Assembly (NCBI RefSeq): GCF_007483665.1
Contig: NZ_VIQO01000011.1
Coordinates: 248,001 to 312,000 of the forward strand
Length of the DNA: 64,000 bases
Direction: 5' to 3'
DNA from: Catellatospora sichuanensis
Lineage (GTDB): Bacteria > Actinomycetota > Actinomycetes > Mycobacteriales > Micromonosporaceae
Shown here piece after piece: positions 17,764 to 25,463 of this stretch. Position numbers and translations under genes: made by a program. The notes beneath the pieces are model-generated. The model did not search any database. It saw only the letters and a list, made by a program, of their open reading frames with translations, and was not told where the DNA came from. Within the stretch, counting starts at the first letter, position 1. Each line of letters opens with the position of its first letter.

Positions 17764-17884
17764 TTCATGCTGTCAAGTAGCCCGATGGCCCGGCAGGCGG
17801 CGACCGCGGGGCGACGGCCGACCAGCGCGGATCAGCGGCTCTCGGCCCACAGCGCCACCAAGCTGCGCGTCCGCCCGGGATACC

Positions 17885-18340
17885 TCACCTGGTGTTGCGC
17901 GTTTCGAGCACCACAACCGCGGTTTCCCCGGGGCGACGTGCGGCGTACTCGTCCAGGTTCGTGTCGATGGTGCGCCAGCGGTCCCACAGCCGCCGCCTTT
18001 CGTCGCCTACGGCGGCCCGGGCGGTCACGTGACGGACCTCCCCGTTGAGTTCTGCTGTCGCTTGAGGATCGGCGAGCAGGTTGAGCCACCAGGCGGGTTC
18101 GACGGCACCCCAGCCGTTCATTGCCATCGTGACCAGGTTGGGACCGTCTTCGTAGTAGCCGACCATCACGCTGCGCTCGCGACCACTGCGGCGACCGGTG
18201 GTGGTCAGCCGCAAGGTGCCCCAGCCGCCCGGCTTCGGACGGGACAGTCCCATGCGTCCACCGCTGACGCGATAGATGCCTCGGTGAATCCGCCAGGCCG
18301 CGTGGATGACCCACCGGGGCGGGAGCATTGCCCGTGCCAT
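17885..18340 (-). CDS. DDN-like F420-dependent nitroreductase family protein
   Basis: 151 residues with the deazaflavin-binding split-barrel pattern: LRLTTTGRRSGRERSVMVGY, then NLVTMAMNGWGAVEPAWWLN and LLADPQATAEL. Such enzymes reduce substrates with F420H2, or bind quinone at the membrane; the basic N-terminus could touch the membrane. The gene has a near-consensus promoter covered by two palindromes, so it is tightly repressed. Confidence 0.88.
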   Translation of the reverse strand: MARAMLPPRWVIHAAWRIHRGIYRVSGGRMGLSRPKPGGWGTLRLTTTGRRSGRERSVMVGYYEDGPNLVTMAMNGWGAVEPAWWLNLLADPQATAELNGEVRHVTARAAVGDERRRLWDRWRTIDTNLDEYAARRPGETAVVVLETRNTR

Positions 18341-18362
18341 TGCAACTCCTATCGGGTAGCTG

Positions 18363-18428
18363 TGTCAAACATCTTTGACACTCTCGACCGTAGGCCCACG
18401 TCGCCATAATGTCAAGAAAGTTTGACAT
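18363..18428 (-). promoter_or_regulatory. Promoter bracketed by two TetR-type palindromes
   Basis: TGTCAAA-N4-TTTGACA occurs at 18363-18380 (perfect) and as TGTCAAG-N4-TTTGACA at 18410-18427, centres 47 bases apart. On the minus strand TTGACA (18415-18410) and TACGGT (18392-18387) with a 17-base spacer form the promoter of the DDN-like gene, so one palindrome covers the -35 and the other the start point. Confidence 0.65.
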
Positions 18429-18484
18429 GACCGGGAGCGCGCAGGCGAGGCGGCAAGCGGATCGCAGGATCTGCCCGCCGTACG

Positions 18485-19045
18485 ATGTCGGCTGTGCACC
18501 CGAAGAGCTACTACGACCTCCGCTTCTGGGTCTCCCCCGGCGGCGCCAGCAAGGACGTCCACTACCTGCGGGGCACCCTCGACGAGGTCAAAGCCGACCT
18601 GGCGGCCGAACTCGCGGAAGGCATGAACCACTACCTCCTCTGCTGGTACGGCGCGGAACTGGCCCTCGACGTCTACCAGCACGGCAGGCTCGCCCGTACG
18701 ATCGACCTGCACCCGTTCGTGACGATCGACGTCGAGGGCTACCCACCGATCACGTTCACCGGGCCGGGTGAGCCGGTCGGGCACGACTTCAGCTCCGACG
18801 AGGAGCAGAGCGTCGACGACGGCAGCCTGTCCGACCTGTTCTTCATGGGCGAGGTCGAGCAGGTGACCACGGTGACCGTCGACTGGGCCCGGATCGACGT
18901 GCCCGCCCTGCTCGGACAGGCCGCCCAGCCCGGCGACCTGCTGACCATCAGCGACCGGCCGTACGACGACGCGGAGGCGGGCGACGCCGACGCGCCCCAC
19001 GAGGCCGGATACCTGCCGTACGGATACGTCGACTTCGAGGCGTGA
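18485..19045 (+). CDS. Hypothetical acidic protein
   Basis: 186 residues, MSAVHPKSYYDLRFWVSPGG at the start. No signal peptide or membrane helix. Two beta-rich halves can be guessed (DVHYLRGTLDEVKADLAAEL; VEQVTTVTVDWARIDVPALL) and a long acidic middle (SSDEEQSVDDGS). Divergent from the DDN-like gene and close enough to share the palindrome region. Family not recognised. Confidence 0.6.
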   Translation: MSAVHPKSYYDLRFWVSPGGASKDVHYLRGTLDEVKADLAAELAEGMNHYLLCWYGAELALDVYQHGRLARTIDLHPFVTIDVEGYPPITFTGPGEPVGHDFSSDEEQSVDDGSLSDLFFMGEVEQVTTVTVDWARIDVPALLGQAAQPGDLLTISDRPYDDAEAGDADAPHEAGYLPYGYVDFEA

Positions 19046-19138
19046 CCCGGTCCGGGCCTCACCGGCTTGCGGCGGCCACCGGCCTGTCTCCGCTGACAAC
19101 CTCGCGTCAATACATCCGTCTCGCGAGCTATAGGTTAG

Positions 19139-20353
19139 ATGACCTGTTTGCCATACTTTGCAGACATGACGCCTTCACAGGTCCCCGCAGGGCCCACCGG
19201 CCTGGGCACGTCGGCCGCGCATATCAGCCCTCCATACCGCGATGCACCCGAGCGCCGCCGATCGCCCGAGGTGACCAAGACACCTGTCGGCCGGTCACCA
19301 CGCTTCGACATCCCGTATCCGACCCGGATCAGCCCCGACGTCGAGCGTGCTCGACTCGAAGGCCTGCGCTGGGCGCGGGAGATGGGCATAGTCCGCGACG
19401 ACGCCGAGACCGCCGCGCTCGACGCACCGCGCTACGACCGCCTGGCCGCCTACGCCTATCCCGCCAACGTGGGCGCCGACCTGGATCTCGTCGTCGAACT
19501 GATGATGTGGTTCTTCCCGTTCGACGACCTGTTCGACGGACCGCTCGGGCGCGACCCCGCGGCCACCGCGGCACTGATCGACAGCATGGTCACGGCCATG
19601 TACGCGCACCGCGCACCGCACCTCACCGATCCGCCGCTGATCCGGGCGTTTCTCGACCTGTGGCAACGCATCCGGCTGGGCACCACCGAGTCGTGGCGCA
19701 CCCGCCTGCACAGCGACACCGAGGTCTACCTGCGGTCGTATCAGTGGGAGGTCGCCAACCGCGTCCGCGGCCGCACGCCGAACGTCGCCACCTACCTGGA
19801 GATCCGACGCCACAGCATCGGCGTGTGGCCGAGCGTGGAAGCCGGCGAGCGCACCGGGCATTTCGAGATCCCGCACACCGCCTTCCGCAGCGAGCAGATC
19901 CAGGCGATGCGCCGCCTCTGCAGCGACGTCGTCGTGCTGGTCAACGACGCGCTCTCCGCCGGCAAGGACCGCGATCGAAACGATCTGAATCTGGTGCCCC
20001 TGCTGCAGGGGGAGGAAGGGCTCACCGCCGATGAGGCGATGGCTCGCATCGAGCAGATGGTCGATCAGCGCCTGCGCGAGTTCCGGCGGCTCGACGACAG
20101 CCTCGACCGGCTGCATGACGACCTGAACCTCGCCCCGGCGGCCCGCTACGACCTGGAACGCTACGCCGACGGCATGCGAGCCTGGATGCGAGGCAACCTC
20201 GACTGGTCACTGGAGACGGTCCGATACCGGGCACGCCCTGACACGTCCGATCACGGCTGCCGCGTGATTCCCGCAGGCGCGCCGGCCAACCGTCCCCTTC
20301 GCGCGCAACCTCGGCATCCGGTCCACTCACCGGACATCCGGCGTCGACGGTGA
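19139..20353 (+). CDS. Class I terpene synthase (sesquiterpene cyclase type)
   Basis: 404 residues from ATG 19139 (weak AGG before it); ATG 19166 is an alternative. Motifs are in the expected order: aspartate-rich FPFDDLFDG (about residues 126-134), the NSE-type triad VNDALSAGKDRD, and the WSLETVRY end motif with the RY pair. The fold ionises a prenyl diphosphate with three Mg2+ and cyclises it; chain length cannot be read from sequence, though farnesyl substrate is commonest. About 50 low-complexity Arg/Pro-rich residues follow RY. No P450 or prenyltransferase adjoins it, so it seems to act alone. Confidence 0.85.
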   Translation: MTCLPYFADMTPSQVPAGPTGLGTSAAHISPPYRDAPERRRSPEVTKTPVGRSPRFDIPYPTRISPDVERARLEGLRWAREMGIVRDDAETAALDAPRYDRLAAYAYPANVGADLDLVVELMMWFFPFDDLFDGPLGRDPAATAALIDSMVTAMYAHRAPHLTDPPLIRAFLDLWQRIRLGTTESWRTRLHSDTEVYLRSYQWEVANRVRGRTPNVATYLEIRRHSIGVWPSVEAGERTGHFEIPHTAFRSEQIQAMRRLCSDVVVLVNDALSAGKDRDRNDLNLVPLLQGEEGLTADEAMARIEQMVDQRLREFRRLDDSLDRLHDDLNLAPAARYDLERYADGMRAWMRGNLDWSLETVRYRARPDTSDHGCRVIPAGAPANRPLRAQPRHPVHSPDIRRRR

Positions 20354-20469
20354 GCGGTTCAAGTTCCACCTCGTCGGGACATCCGGCTCCATCGCCGCTT
20401 TCTCAACGACACCGGCAGTGCAGCGGGCTGTGAGCGAGCGGCGCGAACGGTCGGGTGGCCGGGCCCGGG

Positions 20470-21111
20470 TCAGCGGTGCGGGCTGTGGTCGAACAGTTCG
20501 CGAAGCCTGGCGCGCCCGGCAGCGGGGTCGGTGAAGTGCAGGCCGACCATGCCGACCAGCTGCGCACCGTGGACGTTGGCCGCGCGGTCGTCGACGAAGA
20601 CGCAGTCCTGGGGGGCCACGTCCAGCAGCTGTGCACTGCGCAGGTAGATGTCCGGCTCGGGCTTGCGGCTGCCGACCTCGTGGGAGAGCACGAACGCGTC
20701 GAAGCAGGCGTGCAGGCGGTCGAAGGGGTAGTCCGAGCCCCAGGCGTTGGAGACCATCGCGGTGCGCACGCCGGCGCGGCGCAGCTCGGCCACCAGGTCC
20801 AGGGTCTGCTCGTCCAGCCGGCCGTCGGCGAACATGGCCTGCAACAGGCCGTCGGGGCGCACCGGAACGCCGTCGATGCCGGTGAGCCGGGCGGCGAGCA
20901 GGCGCTCGAATGCGGCCACGGTGATCTCGCCGCGCTCCATGGCCGGGACGGGGCTGTCGGGGCCGGGGCGGGCGACCCACTCGTCGAGCACGCGCAGCAG
21001 CGAGCCGGGTTCGATGCCGGCCGCCTGGCAGAAGCGGCTCTGGGTGAGGTCCATCCGTTCGGTGAGCACTCCCCCGTAGTCGACCAGCAGCGCGGCCGGT
21101 GTACCCGTCAT
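20470..21111 (-). CDS. HAD family hydrolase
   Basis: 213 residues. HAD motif I is DYGGVLT with Asp nucleophile but Gly in place of the usual second Asp, motif II TAMVSNAWGS, motif III Lys in GSRKPEPDIY, motif IV VFVDDRAAN. The missing second Asp of motif I (DxG rather than DxD) is seen in epoxide-hydrolase-N-terminal/haloacid-type HADs and can mean weaker phosphatase activity. Last gene of the eleven-gene leftward chain, overlapping the CobQ-like gene by ATGA; it may dephosphorylate a pathway intermediate. Confidence 0.85.
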   Translation of the reverse strand: MTGTPAALLVDYGGVLTERMDLTQSRFCQAAGIEPGSLLRVLDEWVARPGPDSPVPAMERGEITVAAFERLLAARLTGIDGVPVRPDGLLQAMFADGRLDEQTLDLVAELRRAGVRTAMVSNAWGSDYPFDRLHACFDAFVLSHEVGSRKPEPDIYLRSAQLLDVAPQDCVFVDDRAANVHGAQLVGMVGLHFTDPAAGRARLRELFDHSPHR

Positions 21112-21929
21112 GAGGACACCTGGTGTGCGCGCAGTAGCCAGGACAGGTCGGCTTCGGCGGCAAAGCTGTCAGCCCACGGGTCGGCGAGGCCGTCGGCGCT
21201 CTGCAGCAGATCGGCGGAGCCCACCGCGGACAGATCGCCGACCTGGGCCAGCAGCGGCAGGCCGGTGCGGGCGCTGATCTGATCGGCCCATCGCCGCGCC
21301 GCGTCCGTGGACATGGGACGGTTCTGCACGAACCCGATGACGCGGCTGCGCAGGTCGCCGGGCAGGCATTCCAGCGTGCCGAGCAGCGCGGCGACGGTGC
21401 CGCCGTTCCAGCAGTACGCCGACAAAACGATGCGCGCTTCTGCCAGGTGCCGGGCGACCAGGATGTTGGCGAGGTCGTCGGCGGCGTCGACCGGGCTGCC
21501 CGCGCCCTCGGCGACCACGGCCGCGCCGGAGCCGGTCAGCTCGTTCAGCGCGGCGGTGACCGCAGCGGCGACGTCGGCGCGCTGCACCCGGGTCAGGTCG
21601 GCGCCGTCGAGGGTGTCGGGGGAAAGCAGGGACACCTCGCCGCAGGGGTCGCCGTGTATGCGCAGCAGGCCGCGGGCCGGGCCGGGGCCGTCGGCCAGCT
21701 GCACCACCACCGGTGACATCGTCGGCCGCCACGTCGTTCGAGCAGCGGAGACGTGGTGTGGGATCGGGCATGGCCCGCCGTGCCGCCACCGGTCGGGCTC
21801 CATGACCGTGACGGCCTTGAACGGCACTGCGGTGGTGCCGTCGCGGGCCAGCAGCCGCAGCAGCGCCAGGCAGACGTGGCTCTTGGACGAGTTCGGCCCG
21901 GTGCCCCAGACCACGATGGGTGTGCTCAT
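21108..21929 (-). CDS. CobQ-like P-loop protein lacking amidotransferase half
   Basis: 273 residues. The N-terminus VVWGTGPNSSKSHVCLALLR aligns with the GTGSxxGKS P-loop of cobyric acid synthase, with Ser for the last Gly. Further CobQ-type blocks follow: VPFKAVTVME, VVAEGAGSPVDAADDLANIL, and AALLGTLECLPGDLRSRVIG followed by FVQNRP. The C-terminal glutamine amidotransferase domain of true CobQ is absent. It probably makes an acyl phosphate from a carboxylate with ATP, here for a pathway intermediate rather than for cobyrinate. Its start overlaps the ATP-grasp gene by one base (TGATG). Confidence 0.75.
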   Translation of the reverse strand: MSTPIVVWGTGPNSSKSHVCLALLRLLARDGTTAVPFKAVTVMEPDRWRHGGPCPIPHHVSAARTTWRPTMSPVVVQLADGPGPARGLLRIHGDPCGEVSLLSPDTLDGADLTRVQRADVAAAVTAALNELTGSGAAVVAEGAGSPVDAADDLANILVARHLAEARIVLSAYCWNGGTVAALLGTLECLPGDLRSRVIGFVQNRPMSTDAARRWADQISARTGLPLLAQVGDLSAVGSADLLQSADGLADPWADSFAAEADLSWLLRAHQVSS

Positions 21930-23101
21930 CACGGGCTCCCCTCGAATCGGGCGTGTACGCCGTCGGCTGCGGCCAGGCCGGTGCGGGCCCCGGGGGCCAC
22001 CAGCCGGTCGGGTAGGTAGTAGTGGGCGGTGCCCGGCAGCATCGCTGCCGCCAGCCAGCGCAGGTGGGTACGGAGGCCGGCGTGCGAGCCGCGGTCGTGG
22101 GTGAGCACGAGCGCGGCGGGGTGTGCCGCGCCGGGGCGGGCCGCAGCCGCCCACAGCAGGCTGAACAGGTCGGCCGCGGTGTCGTCGCGCGCGGCCAGGA
22201 CGACCACCGCGTCGGGGCGCAGGGCCGCGTCGAGTACCGCGGTGCTGCGCGGGCGTCCGCGCAGGTCCACCACGGGGCCGCGGACCTCGGCGGGGGTGTG
22301 GAACGGGGCTGGTCCGCTGGGGCCGGGGGCCAGCACCCGGTGCTGGGTCGGCACGAACCGGCTCTCGGCATCGACCAGGAACTCGATCTCCACCAGATTC
22401 GGCATGGAAGCCGCGGCCAGGTCTGCCGATCCCTTGAAGATCTGTTCGGCCAGGGCCGGGCCGATCAGACCGGTGGCGGCCAGTTCGTGGGGTGATCCGG
22501 CCAGTACCGGTTCCTGTCCTCCGATACCGAACTCCACGGCGGTGCCGCCGGGGTGGACATAGGCGGTGCCTTCCCAGCGCAGCGCGATCCGCTCGGTCAG
22601 CAGCAGGCCGCAGCGCACGGGGCCGGGCTGCCGGCCCCGGCGGCACAGTGCGGCGTACGCCTTGTGCAGACCCTGCCACAGACGCACACCGAGCGCGGGG
22701 TCGTCGGAGAACAGGGTGATGTCCATGCCGGGTGGGCGCGGGCCGGGGCCCGGCCAGACGACGCTGCTGCGAACCAGGGAGTGTGGCAGTGCCGGTAGCG
22801 TGCCCAGCAGCGGTGCGGTGGCCTGCGCGAAGGTCCTCGCCCGCAGTTGGGAGCGGGCCGGGGCGGCCTCGGGTGAAGGCAGTCGCGGGTAGCCGGGCGC
22901 GGCGTCCGCAGTTGCGGTGAGGGCCTCGTCGAGTGCGTCGGCGGGCAGCAGCCAGGTCCGGGGCACGGGGTGCCCCTGCTGCTCACAGCGCCAGGAGAAG
23001 TCGCACAGTTCGGCGCCCTTGACTCCGAACCGGGTCGCGAGGTCGGGCGCGCCGCGCAGCTCCGTGTGGGGGTGGACCCGCGCTGAGGCGGGTGCTCTCA
23101 T
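21929..23101 (-). CDS. PEP-synthase/PPDK-like ATP-grasp protein (copy 1)
   Basis: 390 residues from the ATG at 23101, chosen because it overlaps the upstream stop as ATGA (an ATG two codons earlier is possible). FGVKGAELCDF at the front, LVRSSVVWPGPG, and VEIEFLVDAESRFVPTQHRV correspond to the PEP/pyruvate-binding ATP-grasp domain (G.KGa.L, RSS, and the E-x-Q-R type end). The phosphohistidine and PEP domains of full enzymes are absent. It may use ATP to phosphorylate or ligate a small molecule. Clearly paralogous to the gene at 50735-51925. Confidence 0.7.
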   Translation of the reverse strand: MRAPASARVHPHTELRGAPDLATRFGVKGAELCDFSWRCEQQGHPVPRTWLLPADALDEALTATADAAPGYPRLPSPEAAPARSQLRARTFAQATAPLLGTLPALPHSLVRSSVVWPGPGPRPPGMDITLFSDDPALGVRLWQGLHKAYAALCRRGRQPGPVRCGLLLTERIALRWEGTAYVHPGGTAVEFGIGGQEPVLAGSPHELAATGLIGPALAEQIFKGSADLAAASMPNLVEIEFLVDAESRFVPTQHRVLAPGPSGPAPFHTPAEVRGPVVDLRGRPRSTAVLDAALRPDAVVVLAARDDTAADLFSLLWAAAARPGAAHPAALVLTHDRGSHAGLRTHLRWLAAAMLPGTAHYYLPDRLVAPGARTGLAAADGVHARFEGSP

Positions 23102-24285
23102 CGCCATGCCGCCAGCCGCCGAGCCGCTTCGGCCAGCCGCTCCGGTGGCGCGCCGAGACTGATCCGGACGAACCCGGCGCCGGCCGGGCCGAAGGCGCTG
23201 CCGGGCAGCACGGCGACGCCGCAGCGGTCCCGCAGGTGCCGTGCGACGGCCGCGTCCGGGCTGTCGCCGCCCCCGGCCAGGGTCACGCCGACGGCGGTGA
23301 CGTCGACGAACGCGTATACGCCACCGTCGGGCAGGGTCAGGTCGCCGGGAAAGCCCGGGATGCGGGCGAGGGCGTCGAGGAACTCCTGCCCGCCGGCGGC
23401 GATGGCACGGCTGTGCGCGTCGACGAACGCGCCGTGCTCAGGCGCGGACAGCGCGGCCGCGCCGGCCAGCTGCGCGGGGTGGTTGACCGCGATGGTGGTC
23501 AGCGGGTGGATCCGGGCCGCGGCGTCGATCAGGTCGGGGTCGCCGGCCAGCCAGCCCACCCGCCAGCCGGTGATGCCGAGCCGTTTGGACAGGCTGTTGG
23601 CCATCAGGACGCGCGAGCCGGCGACCGCCGCGGCGGGCACGTGCGGGCGGGCCCGGGCGAAGCAGTCGAGGACCTCGTCGTGGACGAGGGCGGCACCGGC
23701 CGCTTCGAGGACGGCGGCGATGGCCTTGAGCCGGGCGGGGCCGTACATCGCGCCGGTCGGGTTGACCGGCGAGTTGAGCACCAGCAGCGACGTGCGCGGG
23801 CTGATCGCGCGGGCGACGCGGTCGGCGTCGAGCAGCAGCCCGTCCGCAGGGTCGCCGGGCACCCGCACCGGGGTACGCCCGAGCACGGTGATGATCGGCT
23901 CGTACAGGGTGTAGCAGGGGTCGGGCAGCAGCACCTCGTCACCGATACCGGTGGCGGCCAGGACCGCGGTCCAGATCGCACCGGTGGCGCCGTGGGTGAT
24001 CAGGATCTGCCGGTCCGGGTCGAGGCGAAGCCCGTATCCGGCCTCGTAGAACGCCGCCACCGCACCGCGCAACTGGGGGGTGCCGCGGTGCGGGGCGTAC
24101 GTGTCGTGGTGGTGCAGGGTGCCTTCGTCGCCGAGCACGAGTGCGGCCATGGCGTCGCGGAACGCCCGCGGCGGGCCGAACCAGGGTGTGCCGACGGTGA
24201 GGTCGAGCAGCGGCAACCCGCCGCGGTAGTCCGCGAGCGCGGTCACCGCGGGCGGGGCGGCGATGCGGCTCAGCAGTGGGTTCAC
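23098..24285 (-). CDS. PLP-dependent aminotransferase class I/II
   Basis: 395 residues with fold-type I features: ITHGATGAIWTAVLAATGIG, NSPVNPTGAMYGPARLK, VHDEVLDCF, and the PLP lysine in NSLSKRLGITGWRVGW, with the substrate carboxylate Arg in GFVRISLG. It resembles aspartate/alanine-type transaminases. In this chain it would install or remove an amino group on the amino-acid building block. Four bases separate it from the amidohydrolase gene. Confidence 0.9.
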   Translation of the reverse strand: MNPLLSRIAAPPAVTALADYRGGLPLLDLTVGTPWFGPPRAFRDAMAALVLGDEGTLHHHDTYAPHRGTPQLRGAVAAFYEAGYGLRLDPDRQILITHGATGAIWTAVLAATGIGDEVLLPDPCYTLYEPIITVLGRTPVRVPGDPADGLLLDADRVARAISPRTSLLVLNSPVNPTGAMYGPARLKAIAAVLEAAGAALVHDEVLDCFARARPHVPAAAVAGSRVLMANSLSKRLGITGWRVGWLAGDPDLIDAAARIHPLTTIAVNHPAQLAGAAALSAPEHGAFVDAHSRAIAAGGQEFLDALARIPGFPGDLTLPDGGVYAFVDVTAVGVTLAGGGDSPDAAVARHLRDRCGVAVLPGSAFGPAGAGFVRISLGAPPERLAEAARRLAAWR

Positions 24286-24289
24286 CGGC

Positions 24290-25447
24290 TCACTCCGGGG
24301 TCGCGGTCAGCTCGGCGTCGAGGTCGAGTTTGAAGTACTCCACCGGGTTGTCCAGCAGGATGCGGCGGCGCACCGGCTCGGGCACCCCGGCGAACGCCTC
24401 GTCGAGCCATTGCCGCGAGTGCGGGTACGAGGTGACCGAGTGCGGGAAGTCCGAACCCCACATCAGGTTCTCGATGGGCAGCAGGTCACGGCTCTTGATC
24501 GCGATGGGGTCCTTGACGATGCCGAACATCAGGTGGCGGCGGATGTACTCGCTGGGGGTGAGTTTCATCCGGTCGCCGAAGACGTCGCGGAACGTCTCGT
24601 ACGAATCGTCCATGCAGTACAGGACGTGGGGCAGCCAGCCGGCGTTGGCTTCGGCGATGTACAGGCGCAGGTCCGGGACCCGGTCGAACACTCCCGAGGC
24701 GATCATCGAAGTGATCATCGCCAGGGGCGGGGGGACCGTGCCGCGCATCAGCACGGTCGGCGGCTCGTAGCGGCCGGCCGCGGCCGACACCAGCATCGGG
24801 TGGTTGCGGTCGCCGATGGTGACGTGGCAGGTGACCGGCATGCCCAGTTCGAGGGCCAGCTCCCAGAACCGGTCGTCGTCGGGCGAGGCCGTGGTGGCGC
24901 CGTTGGGAAAGTGTGACAGGCATACCGAGGTCAGGCCCAGTCCCTTGGCACGGCGCAGTTCGGCCAGGGCCGCGTCGATGCCGGTCACCGGGATGAGCGC
25001 GGTGCCCAGCAGCCGGTCGGGCGCCACCGCGCAGAAGTCCTCGGCGAGGAAGTCGTTGTAGGCGCGGACCATCGCCTCGTACGCCTCGGGGTCGGAGATG
25101 TTCTCGATGTAGCGGCCGATGAACACCGGCGGGTAGAGCACCTCGGCGTCGATGCCGTCGTGGTCCTGCTCGCGCAGGCGCTGCTCGGGGCCGCCGGTTC
25201 CGGGGGCGGACACGCCGTGCTCGTCCCAGTACGACGAACCCTTGATCTTCATCTTGCGCCCGCCGGCGATGTTGGTGCCGTTGTGGATCAACGGCATGCC
25301 TTCCACCAGCCACCCTTCGCCTCCGCCGGCCAGCGCGATCAGGCGCGGGGCGCGGTCGCGGTGCTCGGCGGGCACGTGGCGGATCCAGCCGTCCGGCGGG
25401 ATCTCCAGGTGTCCGTCGCTGGAGATGATCTGGTATCTGCGTGCCAC
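24290..25447 (-). CDS. Amidohydrolase-2 family metal enzyme
   Basis: 385 residues, TIM-barrel type of the ACMSD/amidohydrolase-2 family. The first metal motif is SSDGHLEIP (D-x-H in place of H-x-H, usual for this subgroup), later TCHVTIGD gives a His and GSDFPHSVTSY the final Asp. Members are decarboxylases or hydratases as often as hydrolases, so a decarboxylation in the pathway is quite possible. Sixteen bases downstream of the B12 radical SAM gene. Confidence 0.85.
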   Translation of the reverse strand: MARRYQIISSDGHLEIPPDGWIRHVPAEHRDRAPRLIALAGGGEGWLVEGMPLIHNGTNIAGGRKMKIKGSSYWDEHGVSAPGTGGPEQRLREQDHDGIDAEVLYPPVFIGRYIENISDPEAYEAMVRAYNDFLAEDFCAVAPDRLLGTALIPVTGIDAALAELRRAKGLGLTSVCLSHFPNGATTASPDDDRFWELALELGMPVTCHVTIGDRNHPMLVSAAAGRYEPPTVLMRGTVPPPLAMITSMIASGVFDRVPDLRLYIAEANAGWLPHVLYCMDDSYETFRDVFGDRMKLTPSEYIRRHLMFGIVKDPIAIKSRDLLPIENLMWGSDFPHSVTSYPHSRQWLDEAFAGVPEPVRRRILLDNPVEYFKLDLDAELTATPE

Positions 25448-25463
25448 GGCGCTCGCTCCTAGC

